This document shows, in pieces, positions 1-11,638 of a stretch of 64,000 bases of DNA (position 1 is its first letter; every line of letters begins with the position of its first letter). The notes beneath the pieces are model-generated. The model searched no databases. It had not been told where the DNA came from and saw nothing but the letters and a program-made list of their open reading frames with translations. The position numbers and the translations under genes are program-made. This DNA comes from Plasmodium relictum. Its lineage: Eukaryota; Apicomplexa; Aconoidasida; Haemosporida; Plasmodiidae. The stretch lies in contig NC_041690.1 of NCBI RefSeq assembly GCF_900005765.1, forward strand, positions 806,001 through 870,000, written 5' to 3'.

Positions 1-87
1 AAATTTAAATTAAATGATAGTATTATCTATGCTAATAAAAAATTTGCAATTTCCAAAAAAAAAAATAACATTTTAAAAATAAATAAA

Positions 88-1571
88 ATGGAAATAACTG
101 TAAAATGAAAAAAAAAAAAAAATTGAAAGAAAAGAAGCAATATATTCTATGTTTAAATTAAATTAAAATTATTTTTTATATTTTATTTAAAGTATTTGTC
201 TCAAGCTTTAGCACAAACTATAGATAATGAATTGATGTCAGAGGAAATAGGATACACAACTGAGCAATTAATGGAAATGTCTGGTTTATCAATATCTCAA
301 ATAATTTTTAAAGAGTATAACATTTCGAAATTCTCTAAAATTTTAATTTGCTGTGGTCCTGGTAATAATGGAGGAGATGGTCTAGTTGCAGCACGCCATT
401 TAAAGGAATTTGGATATGATGTTACTATAAATTATCCAAAAGAAAATAATAAAATATTATTTAAAGTTAGGAATATTAAATATTTTAATCTCTATTTTAA
501 ATAATCACATATGTGCAATTTTTTTTTTTTTTTAAGAGATTACTAAAGCTATTAGAACATTATGAAATTGAAATTTTGAAAGATATAACACAAAGTGGTA
601 AATTAAAAAAGTGAAATAAATTTAAGAAAAACAATTTCTTAATTTTTTTAAGTATTATAAATTAAGTAGAAAAATTTACAAAATTTTTTACATATTTTAT
701 GTTTAATAAAAATGTTTTTAATGCTAATTAAAAGATACTTTGTGCACATAAATAATTTTATTTATTTATTTATTATTTTTTTTTTTTTTCGACAGAATTA
801 AATAAATACGATTTAATTATAGACTCTATTTTTGGTTTTAGCTTTAAAGGAGAACCAAGAAAACCCTTTGATGATTTAATTCAAGTGATTCCATATTTTA
901 ATTTATTATTTTTTTTTTTTTCTTAAATGAATTTTCTTCATTTTAATAATTATTTCAAAAATTACAATTATAATTTTCAAAGTTTAAAATAACTTCGGTT
1001 ATTTTTATTTTTATCTTTAAATAGATGATTAACAATTCTAAAAAACCAGTAGTTTCAATTGATGTCCCTTCAGGTTCTCAAATTGATTCAGGTATATAAC
1101 ATAAACAATTTAGACAAATAATAAAATTTTGATAAGAATAGCAAAAAAAAAAAAAAAAAATATATATTTAATTCAGGTGATACATGTAGCCTCTGTATTG
1201 ATTCTGAAATGAACATTTCATTAATGTTACCTAAACAAGGATTAAAAAATTATAAGAAAAAACATTACTTAGGAGGAAGATTTTTACCAAAGTACATTTT
1301 TTTTTTTTTTATTAAAATAAAATTCATTATAATATTCATAAAACAATATTTCATATTATGCAATTTATTTTTTTTTTATTTTGCAGTTCTATAATTAAAA
1401 AATATAATTTAAAGGTCCCTCAATTCTCAGGTTTGTATCGCTTTTTCTTTCTTTTCCTTTTTTTTTTTTTCATATAAATTTCTACTTTAAAAAATTTTTA
1501 ATAAAATAAAAAAAAAATTTTATTCTTCTATTATATAATTTATAGGATATAACTCGTTTGTTTTGCTTTAG
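88..1571 (+). CDS. NAXE: NAD(P)H-hydrate epimerase (YjeF_N family), 8 exons
   Basis: The enzyme interconverts the R and S forms of damaged NAD(P)HX so that a dehydratase can repair it. My exons are 88-99, 193-465, 537-597, 796-884, 1025-1091, 1177-1291, 1387-1430 and 1546-1571. All junctions are GT..AG and keep frame, giving 228 aa. The start is ATG at 88; the second exon resumes with YLSQ, as in animal NAXE. The substrate loop GPGNNGGDG is at residues 59-67, followed by ARHL. Further family blocks are [10 protein letters not shown] (from 125), IDVPSG (157-162) and HYLGGRF near the C-terminus. Length matches a single-domain epimerase; no YjeF_C dehydratase domain is attached. No presequence is visible, so a cytosolic location is inferred. 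Family identity is very secure. Exon edges are my reading, and the shortest first exon (4 codons) is the least certain. Confidence 0.9.
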
Positions 1572-2216
1572 ACAAGGTACTCTAAAAAAATTATTTTTCA
1601 TTATTTTTATTTCTTCTTTTTTTTTCTTTTTTTAAACTATCTCTTATCATCAATAATAAAGAATTTCATGATTCATCAACATAAAAAAAAAACTTTTAAA
1701 AAAAAAAAAGTGTGATATTTTTGAGTAATATGAATTTTTTCTTATAATAATATATATGAAAATATTATTTTTGTCATCTTCAAAATAAGTATAATTTAAA
1801 AATTTATTTGTAAGCTTACATAAATAGCAAATTTAAAAATAATGATCCATTATTTTTAAATTTCTTTTTTTTTAATAAAATAATAAAAGCCAAAACGATA
1901 ATGACATAGTTAAGTAAATATCTCAATAATTAATATTTTTTATCCTAGTTTCTATTATAGTAATTTGAAATACATTTACAATTTTTTTTGTTTAGCTTTA
2001 AACAAAAATTTATATGAACTTTTTTATGTAAAAACACTAACATAATCAACTAATAATAATAATAAAAAAAAAAAATAAATAAAATAAAATAAAATAATTA
2101 AACAATATAATACATACAGTATAACACTTTTAATATTTTAAATTATATTTTAATGTTTATGTAATATTTTTTTGGAATATAATTTTTCTTTTTTTTTAAT
2201 TTAATTATATTTTAAT
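1572..2216. other. Convergent intergenic region, NAXE / tepsin-like gene
   Basis: 645 bases of A/T homopolymer runs between two converging genes, presumably both 3' UTRs. I see no ORF, hairpin or RNA gene. Confidence 0.6.
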
Positions 2217-4895
2217 TTACAATTTTAGTTCGTCCGCTAAAAGTTCAAATGCATCTATTTTTACATTTGGCTTATTATTACATTCTTCACTCTTTTTTGA
2301 GGATATTGTAAAAGTATTAAAAAAATTACTTATATGTTCATCATCAATTTTCATAGAATCATTTAAAGAATTCTCAAATTTATCGGAAAAATTATTTATA
2401 TCATTTAAGTGCTTATTATTTCCATTATTGCTTTTTTTTGAAATATCTTCAAAACTTCTATAATTCTTAGCATTTTCATTATTTTGTAAATTGTTCAAAT
2501 ATTTATTTTCATAACTAGTTATATTGTCAAAACTTTTACTCTTAATAGTGCAAAGATTTTCATTTATATCTATCAAACGTACTCCAGTGTTACAATTATT
2601 TACTGCTTTTAAATCATTTTTTTTAAAAGAGTTATCCTTTTCTATATTTAATATATCTAAATTATCATTTAAATCATAAATGTTCTTAGTATTACTAGAA
2701 TTATTTAAATTAAGATTATTTGAATTGTAATGTTTAATTTGGCTTATATTATTAAAATAAGAATTTTCTGAATCTAAGGTTTTTACTAAATTATGATTTG
2801 AATTATTATCAATGTTATTACTTTCAAAATGAAAAAAACTATCATTATAATTTAAATTTATTTCACTGCTTTTATTATTTAATAATGATATATTTTTTTT
2901 ATTATCGTCATTTTTATCATCTATAAAAATTAAATCAGACGAAATATTATAATCTGTCGTTATTTTAGAAAAAGAATTGTTTTGACACATTAGGTCATTA
3001 GTTCTTTCTAAATTATTATTACCCTTATTTCTAGAATTCAAAGTATTATTGAGAGTCATTTTATGTATATTATTACTATTAGGAGCATTTATTTTATTTG
3101 AATACTTAACATTTAGACTGTTGAACAGCTCGTTATTACTAGCATTATTACTTGTTGAAAAATTATCTAAATTATATATTAGTCTTTCATTATGATATTT
3201 TTTTTCACTGTTTTCATTACTTTTACAATTATTATTTTTTTTATAATTTGAAGGATCTAAATTATGTGTGGGTTTATTATTACTATAATAGTTAGTATCA
3301 TTTAAGTGACTTAATAAATTATTATTATTATTATTAGTATCATCATAACAAATATCGCTTATTTTAGTAGGATTTGTATCAGTACTATTGTTAACAGAAT
3401 CAAAAATAATTAAATTAGTGTTATCAAAATAAGAATTAGTATTTTTATTATTATCATTATTACTATTATTATTAGTAGTTGTAGTAGTATTAATATTAGC
3501 AGTAATATTAGTAGTAATAGTAGTATTCCTGTTATTATTATTTACCTTAATATCATCATCAATATCTAGTAAATTAGGAATTTCAATATTCTCTTTAAAT
3601 TCTTTTTTTAATTCATCGGTTGGATGTTTTTGTTGTAATCCCATTAAAATAAAAATTTCGGTAATTTGTTTTTTTAACTGTTTAATTTCTTTGGATCTAT
3701 ATAATTCTTCTAAAGTTTGATTTTTCAAATTTTGAACTAAAGATTCGAAAGTTTCAATTGTTTTTTCTTTTTCTTTTTTTTTTCTATGAATTAATAAATG
3801 TTTTATAACACATAATACTTTAAATTTATATTTCCAATTTTCTTCTTCATTTGGAAATTTGTTTTTTAACTTAGATGTAAGAATAGATACTATTAATTTT
3901 GTATCTAGAGTTTCACATTTTTGTGCAAATTCATTTAAAACATTTTCAGATGGTATTTTTTTAATTCCAGTAGTATTTAAAATATCATCAATTATTTTTG
4001 TTTCATAAATTCCTGAAATTTGCGATTCTTGAGGTTTTCTTATTTTTTCTATTCTCTTAAGATTTGGATAATTATCATAGGAATAATTATGATTTTCAAC
4101 TTTTTTAATATTATTCTTTTCAAAGCTTTTATTAAATGAATTACCATTCATTATACTTTGAATATTTAATGAACCATTTGAATAATTTTTTGTTATAGAT
4201 GCACTAACTTTGTTTATTTTACTAACAAAAGAAGATGGTATATATTTGTTAGCCACTTCATTCAAATATTTAAAAGCTATTTCTCCTTTTGTTTTTTGGG
4301 ATGGATTTTGATTAAAATAAGGGTTACCAAAACCTGACATTTTATTCATATAACTTTTATTATGAAATTTATTACATAAACTTTTATTTGCATTTATATC
4401 ACTAACTATTCTGTCATTCCTATTATAATGATCACTTTTTTCAAATACCTTATTTCCAAATCCTTCTATTCTATTATTTTTCATTATATCTTGGTTATTA
4501 TTGGATATGCTTTTCGCATTACTTTCTATTGTATCATAAGAATAAATTAACTTAATTAAGTCAGATGCTTCCTTACGAACAAGCATTGTTGGGGTTTCTC
4601 CTTTCAATTCATCATTAACAATATTACATGTTTGACACTCTTTAATTATATCAATTTTTTTTTTTAAAAAAGTTCTAAAATCAGATCTTTTTTTATCACA
4701 TAAATGTTTTAATATTTTAAGTGTTTTTAATTTTACATTTAGATCTGTTCTTTGTAGTTTTTTTAATAAATATTCTCCAACTAAAACTAATGATTCCTTT
4801 GAACAAAATGTCATCTGAGAAATTTCATTATATAAATAGCCTGGTGTTGGTTCATCATTTGATGAAGTTGCTTTATTTAAGATTAGTCTATTCAT
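2217..4895 (-). CDS. Tepsin-like ENTH/VHS adaptor accessory protein
   Basis: Single exon, 892 aa. Residues 1-120 form an ENTH-type helical domain. The opening ATSSNDEPTPGYLYNEI closely parallels the start of human tepsin, the accessory protein of the AP-4 coat, and is followed by the LKTLKILKHLC helix. A second helical block at about 305-430 may match tepsin's VHS-like domain. The rest (about 440-870) is Asn/Ser/Asp-rich and probably disordered, typical of the peptide-carrying tails of clathrin and AP adaptors; the protein ends DAFELLADELKL. The likely role is cargo sorting at the trans-Golgi or endosome-like compartments. An epsin-like assignment is the alternative; the N-terminal pattern favours tepsin. 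The start is the first ATG, which begins the conserved domain after about 8 residues. Confidence 0.7.
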   Translation of the reverse strand: MNRLILNKATSSNDEPTPGYLYNEISQMTFCSKESLVLVGEYLLKKLQRTDLNVKLKTLKILKHLCDKKRSDFRTFLKKKIDIIKECQTCNIVNDELKGETPTMLVRKEASDLIKLIYSYDTIESNAKSISNNNQDIMKNNRIEGFGNKVFEKSDHYNRNDRIVSDINANKSLCNKFHNKSYMNKMSGFGNPYFNQNPSQKTKGEIAFKYLNEVANKYIPSSFVSKINKVSASITKNYSNGSLNIQSIMNGNSFNKSFEKNNIKKVENHNYSYDNYPNLKRIEKIRKPQESQISGIYETKIIDDILNTTGIKKIPSENVLNEFAQKCETLDTKLIVSILTSKLKNKFPNEEENWKYKFKVLCVIKHLLIHRKKKEKEKTIETFESLVQNLKNQTLEELYRSKEIKQLKKQITEIFILMGLQQKHPTDELKKEFKENIEIPNLLDIDDDIKVNNNNRNTTITTNITANINTTTTTNNNSNNDNNKNTNSYFDNTNLIIFDSVNNSTDTNPTKISDICYDDTNNNNNNLLSHLNDTNYYSNNKPTHNLDPSNYKKNNNCKSNENSEKKYHNERLIYNLDNFSTSNNASNNELFNSLNVKYSNKINAPNSNNIHKMTLNNTLNSRNKGNNNLERTNDLMCQNNSFSKITTDYNISSDLIFIDDKNDDNKKNISLLNNKSSEINLNYNDSFFHFESNNIDNNSNHNLVKTLDSENSYFNNISQIKHYNSNNLNLNNSSNTKNIYDLNDNLDILNIEKDNSFKKNDLKAVNNCNTGVRLIDINENLCTIKSKSFDNITSYENKYLNNLQNNENAKNYRSFEDISKKSNNGNNKHLNDINNFSDKFENSLNDSMKIDDEHISNFFNTFTISSKKSEECNNKPNVKIDAFELLADELKL

Positions 4896-6227
4896 TTTTT
4901 TTTTCCACTTTTTAATTTTTTAAAATTTTACAATTATTCATATTTTTACAAAAAAAAAAATTTCTGCTTTTTTTTAGCTTTTTTCTTTTTTTGTGTTATT
5001 TTATAATACATATATATAATCTTATTAGGATATATATATATATATATATATATATTTAAAAATTGATTTTTATTATAATTTACAAATGATCTCAACCTCA
5101 ATGCATTTCATAATTTTATTTAAATGATTTTCAATTAATAAAAATATTTTATAGTTCCTTTATTAATAATTTATATAAAATTTTTTAAGATTTATATTAA
5201 TTTTTCATTTATTATGGTATATATTATTATTTATATAAATATATTAAGATTTATATAAATTTATGATTTACAAATTTTATAATATATATAAATGTTTTGT
5301 ATTTCATGTATAAATTATTAATAATTTATTAATATATCTCTCTTTTATTTTTTACATGTTCTTTTCATTATTTTTTTTTTTTTATTAAAGAATTTTGTAA
5401 TTTTATAAAAACTATTTGATTATAAGTTTTTATATTTTTTAAAGGCATGGCCTACATATTTTTTTTTTTTTTATGTAAATTTTTTTTTTCAAAAAAAGTT
5501 ATTAAGCATATGGATTATGCATTTAAATTGTTTCGTTTAACAATCATGCTCATTATTGTACATAAACCTTTATAATACAATAAAATATTTTGTCTTTATT
5601 TTAAATTAAATGAAAAAATATATATATTTTTCAATAAATGAATTTATTCTGATGAATTATTTTACTTTTTTAAAATGGATAAAATAATTTTAAACGTAGA
5701 GTAAAAAAATTTATATAAAAAAAGGCGAAAAAAAAGAAAAAATTCATGGAATAATTATTTTCATTAAATTTAAGCATAATAAATTTTTTTAAAATTATGT
5801 GCACACTTCTATTTTTATTTTTTGTGAATTGTGTTTATTTTACAAAATCGTTTTAATAATTAAAAAGAAAGAAAATGTGATAATTGATTTCTTTGTTTAA
5901 TATAGAATAAAAAAAAATAATAAATAAATAAAATAAAATAAATAAATAATTATATGTCTATATAAATGTATTTTTCTAATTTTATTTTAAAAGCATAATT
6001 TTTTCATGTGAAAAAGGAATATATTATAAATATATAACAAAAAAAAAAAAAAAATTAAAAAAATAAATGTAAATAATGTAATATTAAAAATTTATATTAG
6101 TATTTTTATTATAAAATATTCATATAGTTGTTTAAAAAAAAAATTTCAATTAATATAAAATTAATAAATCAAAAATAAAAATCTTCACTAATAGAAAAAA
6201 AAGAAAAATAAACAAAATAATAAAACT
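4896..6227. other. Intergenic region upstream of tepsin-like gene, with (TA)n
   Basis: 1.3 kb holding the promoter side of the tepsin-like gene and the 3' side of the 877-aa gene. A pure (TA)12 tract lies at 5031-5055. The only GC-bearing patch is AGGCATGGCCT at 5443-5453, a 4-bp inverted repeat. No ORF of note. Confidence 0.6.
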
Positions 6228-8861
6228 CTAAATAGAATATGAGAACATATGTTCTTTAATTTTATTAAATACTTCATTAAAACTTATTTTAGCGTAAACT
6301 AAAAACAAAAAATTAACTAAATAAGTGCTACAATTATTTTCTATCAAATTTTTTATACTTAATATTTTATTGAATTCTATATTTGAATTATTTGAATTTA
6401 CAAATAGAATAAGTTCATTTTTATATTTCATATTAAAACGAACTTTAAAGAAATTTTCTAGAACATTTGTAATATAATTAAACATGTTTTCATTATATTT
6501 GGAGATGTTAACATCATCATTTTGAAAATATATACTCAATATATAATTTATTAATTCTTCATCTAAATCTTTATCTAATCTAATGAAAATTAAAATTTTT
6601 TGAATTATATTATGAAAATGAGTATTTGAATTTTTATATATATTTAAAAAATTTAAAATAAATATTCTATGAAAGAACAACGATGCAATATCTTTTGCTA
6701 AAGAATTCATTTCAGAAGAATATTTATTGTAATAATTATATATGTTTAAAAAAAAATAAAGAAGCTCATTAATTACTTTCAAATTATGTAAGTAAAATAA
6801 ATTTTCTTCTAAACATACAAAAGTGTTTTTTATCATATATTTAAAAGTAAAATGAAATAAAAATTCATCCAAACATTTTATTTCATTTAAATTCATATTT
6901 ATTAAATTATTCTTAATATATTCATACATATTGGGGTTATCTTTATAAAGTATTAATAAAAATTCTTTATTGTTTTTATAAAAATCATTTTTTTTGGTAG
7001 AATTTATATAATTATTATTACTTATGCACTTAAATAAGCATGATAGTAATATAATTATTTTGTCTGAAGTGAAATCTTTAAATTTCCTAGTCACAACATA
7101 TTTATAAAAATAATCTATATACAACAATACATATATATTATTTATATATGTACATAATAAATCAATATACAACAACAGAATTCCTATATTTTTATTTTTG
7201 TGTAAACTATCTATAAAATATATCAATATACTTTTATAATTTAATGTATTAGCCACGCTTGTAAGAAGAATTTTAAGATATTCACTATCGATACATTTAT
7301 TTCTAATGTATTCATTAATTCCACTTAAAAATTTTATTTTTTCATACATAATTATGCTTTCGTTTTGTTTTTCTTTTATATTTTTATCGTCTTCAATAGA
7401 ACAATCATTAATTGAGTTGTTCCTGTTATTTAATATATCAAGGTTTAAATCTTTGCTATTATAATATATATAATTATTTTCATTGTATTTTTTTTTATTA
7501 GTTTCATTTAAAATATTAGTTTTATTATCATTCAAGTAATCTGCATCTATGCAGCCATCAACAATACTATCTTTAAAAGAATTTTTGTAATTTATATTAT
7601 TTAAACTAGGAACTTCTTTTTTTCTGTTCATATAATTAAACTTCTCATAATATACATAAATAGAATTAAATATATTTAAACAATTTCTAAAATTTTTGCA
7701 TATATCTAAGCTATTTTCTATTGTATCAACGGTACATTTTAATCTATCATCAATTAAATTTAAGATAGCTAATTTCAAATCTGTTTTTTGAATATTTTCA
7801 CTTATTTTCAATAATAAAAACAATTGATGTATAGAAAAATCAAGTAGTAAGTTATTTCTTAAAAGAAAGTCATGAAAATTAAAAAAAAAATTTTCTTTTA
7901 ACTCAGAAATTTCCATGCATGAAATATAGTAATAACAATTAATAATTATATTAAAATTATTTAAGTCAATGCAATTCTCAATTTTTTTTTTTTGTTTTAA
8001 AAGTATTTTTAAATTGGTAACATCTATTAACTTTAATTTGCTATCAAGAAAAGCAACAAAATAATCAAATAGCTCTTTATTATAGGTATTAAAATTATAA
8101 TATAAGAAAAATATATCAGCAATTTCATTTAGAAGTATACTTTGCTTTCTTTTATAAAATAAGTAGTTTCCATATTTAATTAAATCTTTCACAAGATTAT
8201 ATATCTCAACATTATGATTTAAAATATCGAAAGAATTTTTATTTGAATTTTTTAATAATTTATCTTTTAAAATATCATAAAAATCATTTTTCCTTCTGCT
8301 GCATTTATTTTCAAAATATGTATAAAACAACTGAATTAAAATTAATTCATTAGTTTTGAAATTATATATATTATTTAAAACATGCTCATTTATTCTTTTT
8401 AAATATTCTATATTTATATTATGAATTAAGAAGCTATATAATATCATTAAAATATGTTGTGAAGTACAAATGCTTACTGACTTTATAATATAAGAATATA
8501 TTTTTTTTACATTATTTACATATTTTATATCATTTGTATTGGTTATAATCTCGTAATTATAACATAAGTTATATGGCTTTATACTATTTTGCATATCATA
8601 TAGTTTCTTCTCATTTTTACTTTTAAAAATCACATTTTTATAAAGATAAGAAAAGGCTAAATCTAAATTAGATACATCATTTTCTTCTTTATATTCAATT
8701 TCATTGATTTTTTTTACATTTTTAATCAATTTAATAATGTAATTGTTATATTTTAGTTTATTATATAAATCTTTATTATTGACAAGAAGAAATCTACGAA
8801 ATTGTAAAGAGAATTTATAATCCTTTGAAATTCTGTTTCTAAAATGAAACATAAATAACAT
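6228..8861 (-). CDS. Conserved-looking protein, unknown function, possibly mitochondrial
   Basis: Single exon, 877 aa, not recognised. The first 25 residues are basic and aromatic with few acidic residues (FRNRISKDYKFSLQFRRFL), compatible with a mitochondrial presequence. The remainder reads as consecutive amphipathic helices rich in Leu, Ile, Asn, Tyr and Phe, interrupted by one low-complexity Asn/Asp/Lys stretch around residues 415-500. This pattern suggests an alpha-solenoid, as in organellar heptatricopeptide or RAP-family RNA-binding proteins, but I see no RAP domain at the C-terminus and make no functional claim. The gene is divergent from the thioredoxin-like gene and shares a 0.9-kb upstream region with it. 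The start is the first ATG; Met4 would be an equally good start. Confidence 0.75.
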   Translation of the reverse strand: MLFMFHFRNRISKDYKFSLQFRRFLLVNNKDLYNKLKYNNYIIKLIKNVKKINEIEYKEENDVSNLDLAFSYLYKNVIFKSKNEKKLYDMQNSIKPYNLCYNYEIITNTNDIKYVNNVKKIYSYIIKSVSICTSQHILMILYSFLIHNINIEYLKRINEHVLNNIYNFKTNELILIQLFYTYFENKCSRRKNDFYDILKDKLLKNSNKNSFDILNHNVEIYNLVKDLIKYGNYLFYKRKQSILLNEIADIFFLYYNFNTYNKELFDYFVAFLDSKLKLIDVTNLKILLKQKKKIENCIDLNNFNIIINCYYYISCMEISELKENFFFNFHDFLLRNNLLLDFSIHQLFLLLKISENIQKTDLKLAILNLIDDRLKCTVDTIENSLDICKNFRNCLNIFNSIYVYYEKFNYMNRKKEVPSLNNINYKNSFKDSIVDGCIDADYLNDNKTNILNETNKKKYNENNYIYYNSKDLNLDILNNRNNSINDCSIEDDKNIKEKQNESIIMYEKIKFLSGINEYIRNKCIDSEYLKILLTSVANTLNYKSILIYFIDSLHKNKNIGILLLYIDLLCTYINNIYVLLYIDYFYKYVVTRKFKDFTSDKIIILLSCLFKCISNNNYINSTKKNDFYKNNKEFLLILYKDNPNMYEYIKNNLINMNLNEIKCLDEFLFHFTFKYMIKNTFVCLEENLFYLHNLKVINELLYFFLNIYNYYNKYSSEMNSLAKDIASLFFHRIFILNFLNIYKNSNTHFHNIIQKILIFIRLDKDLDEELINYILSIYFQNDDVNISKYNENMFNYITNVLENFFKVRFNMKYKNELILFVNSNNSNIEFNKILSIKNLIENNCSTYLVNFLFLVYAKISFNEVFNKIKEHMFSYSI

Positions 8862-9772
8862 AATTTATGTAATAATATTTAAAAAAAAATAATTTATTGT
8901 GAATTCGGTTTTTCTTTATTTCTATATATTTTATTAGTACATATACAAATGTATTGATATATGTACTCCTATCAATGCGTTAACTACAAATTATTTAATT
9001 CATTTATTTATTTTTAAAAAAATTATTATATAAATTAATTTATCTTTACATTTTATTCAACTATTTAATAAGATAATTTTAATTAAAATTTGTGTTTAAT
9101 CTTTTTTTTTTTATAAATTCATTTTCTGCTATTTTACTGTTTGTATGATAAAAAAAACAATACAACATAGAAAAACATAAAAAATATAATATAGCTAGCT
9201 TTATATTTAAATAATAGGCATACTTTCAAATAAAAAAAAAAAATTTTATTTATTCATGCAAAAAAATATATGTTAGATGTACTGATTCTTTTTATTTTTA
9301 ATTTTTCTCTTTTTTTTTACGTAAATAATTTATAATTAAAATTTTTTATATTTTAATAATTTTTAATTTTTAATATAATTTAATTATATACGTATATATA
9401 TATTTTTTTTTGTTGCAAATAATTGTTGCCTTGATGTTAATATATTTATTAAGCACATTTATAACCTAATAAATTTAAGAATTAAATGATTGAATTTTCA
9501 TTTGTTAACTAAATTTATTATAAAAAAAAAAAATTTCATTAGATATTTATTTGCTTTTTTTTAATACAAAATATATTTTTATTGTAAAAGGGATATATAC
9601 TGTTGATAAGTATTCGTTTAAAAATGTATTAAAAGGTATAAAAGTATGAAAAAAGAAAAATATTCAAAAAAAATAATATATATATATATATGGACAAAAA
9701 AAAAAAAAAAAACATATATTTATTAAAGATAATACAATAAAAAAAAATCCATTTAAAAAAAAAATTGCAAAA
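8862..9772. promoter_or_regulatory. Divergent intergenic region, probable bidirectional promoter
   Basis: 911 bases between divergent genes must hold both promoters. A perfect 7-bp inverted repeat, ATTGATA / TATCAAT with a 10-base loop, lies at 8953-8976, about 92 bases upstream of the minus-strand start codon. The rest is A/T runs and short (TA)n. No TATA or initiator consensus can be told apart in such sequence. Confidence 0.5.
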
Positions 9773-10795
9773 ATGAAGAATATAGTAAAGAATAGAAAAG
9801 AAAAAGAAAGTGATATTCATAACAATCCTAAAAAAGGAAAAAATGAAAAAAATGAAATAAGAAGAGTTAAATTAATTTTTTTTTATATTTACATGATAAT
9901 TAAAAAAAAAATTAAAAGCAAACATAAATACTCTTTTTTTATGGGGATATTTATTATATTGCTAATTTGTAGTGGATTTTTTCAAGTACTCACTGAATTA
10001 TATCATACTCATTTTTATAATTTTAAATATATTGATATATCAAATGTAGAAAAATTAAAAGAAATATTTTTTAATAATAAACCATATTTAGTTTATTGTA
10101 AAAATAGTAAGAATAAAAGTATACACCCAGTTATTAATTCAAGCAGATTAAATTACCCTGATATATTGAATGTAGCTATTATAAACTGTAAAAGCTTATT
10201 ACCAAGTAAGCAAAATATTTATCAGAGATTTAATTTAGACGAAAATATTCCAGCTTTTATTATTAGCTATGGGAAAAAACCTAAACCAATTAGCATAAAT
10301 TTACTAAATAATAAAAAAAAGTTTTTGTCATTTATACGAGAATCGTTAGTATTTTCAGTGCCACCTTTTAGTAAGTTTCCTCAATTTCAAACAAAATGCC
10401 TTAATAAAAATAAAAAATGTATTTTATTTATAAGTGGTAATAATTTAGTAAATAACAATACAAAATATAATTATATTAATGATATTTTTATTATTAATAA
10501 ATATTTTTCAATTAATCCAATGATAATTGATAATCGTAAGTTTCAATTAAAATTAAATGATGAAATATTTGCTTCTTATTCTAAAAATAGAGATATTCAT
10601 GTGCTTTGTCTTTTTAATCATCATCAAAATGAAATTGATGAATATTATGGATATTTTTATAAAGAAGATTTTGAAGATTTCAAAAAATTATCAAATTTTG
10701 TTTTAAGTTGTATTAGTGCTACTAATGAAAGTAGTCAAGCAATAAAATTATCAAACACTCCTAGAATTAAGTATAGAACATATAAACAGAAGTAA
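9773..10795 (+). CDS. Membrane-anchored thioredoxin-like fold protein
   Basis: Single exon, 340 aa. The N-terminal 50 residues are strongly basic and a membrane helix lies at about 54-72, so a signal-anchor with the C-terminal bulk in the lumen is inferred. After it, the pattern KPYLVYCKNSKN, a beta-rich stretch, and then a cis-Pro-like NIPAFIISYGKKPKPI suggests a thioredoxin-like domain (about 90-190). A second similar alpha/beta unit may follow (about 205-320). There is only one Cys in the active-site position, not CxxC, so classical disulfide exchange is unlikely. The arrangement recalls the thioredoxin-like lumenal parts of DNAJC16-type ER proteins but without a J domain. The start is the only ATG upstream of the basic segment. 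The fold is inferred by pattern, not by close homology. Confidence 0.7.
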   Translation: MKNIVKNRKEKESDIHNNPKKGKNEKNEIRRVKLIFFYIYMIIKKKIKSKHKYSFFMGIFIILLICSGFFQVLTELYHTHFYNFKYIDISNVEKLKEIFFNNKPYLVYCKNSKNKSIHPVINSSRLNYPDILNVAIINCKSLLPSKQNIYQRFNLDENIPAFIISYGKKPKPISINLLNNKKKFLSFIRESLVFSVPPFSKFPQFQTKCLNKNKKCILFISGNNLVNNNTKYNYINDIFIINKYFSINPMIIDNRKFQLKLNDEIFASYSKNRDIHVLCLFNHHQNEIDEYYGYFYKEDFEDFKKLSNFVLSCISATNESSQAIKLSNTPRIKYRTYKQK

Positions 10796-11020
10796 AAAAT
10801 TTATTAAAAAAAATTTTTTTTTCATTCCCTAAGTAATACAAGAAGTGTTTAAATATTTTTTATATATAAGCAAAAGAATAAATACATTTTTTAAAATTTT
10901 ATAAATGGGTATGAGCTTCACATTTATTTGCATCTTCAATTTTTTCTTTTTGTTTTTTTTTTCAATACATTAAAAGTAAAATTTAATGTCTCTTTCTTTT
11001 AAATAAATTTGTATTTGATT

Positions 11021-11072
<52 letters not shown>

Positions 11073-11638
11073 ATCTTCATAAATTCTTATGCTTATGAAA
11101 GCTAAATGAAATAACTTCTATTTTAATTTTTTGGAAATGTAAAAATTTGTGCTAAATATGTTTTATGATGATTTTTGTTTTTTTTTTTTTTTTTTTTTTT
11201 TGTTGTTGTTGTTGTCATGGAGTATATATTTGCAGTTTTAAATTAATCAAATTATTATTTTTTTTTTATATCTACGTTATTTAAAATTTTCTTTTAACTA
11301 GGTAATGTATCAATAATTTTAAATATAGAATTTTTCATCTTGTATAATTTTTTTTTTAAATTTTAACAACTGAAATACAATAATGTTTTAATTTTAAATT
11401 TAAAAATAGTTTCATAAGAATTGTAAAATCTAAAAATTTATACGAAAAAAAAAAATTTACAAAAAACTATATAGTAAAAGAAATTTTTACAAGTTTTCTC
11501 TTAGTATGATTTATAAATTCTTATTTTATTATACTTTCATCTCCTTAAATATTATATATATATGTTTCTTTTCTTCTTATACCGTGTATGTTTATGATAT
11601 AAACTTAATTTTTTATTTATTTGTTTTTACTGTTGTTA
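10796..11638. other. Convergent intergenic region with long (AT)n
   Basis: Shared 3' region. It holds a roughly 45-base (AT)n tract at 11025-11069 and a short GTT repeat near 11200-11214. No gene seen. Confidence 0.6.
11025..11069. repeat. (AT)n microsatellite
   Basis: About 22 uninterrupted AT dinucleotides in a convergent 3' region; a likely length-variable marker. Confidence 0.9.
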
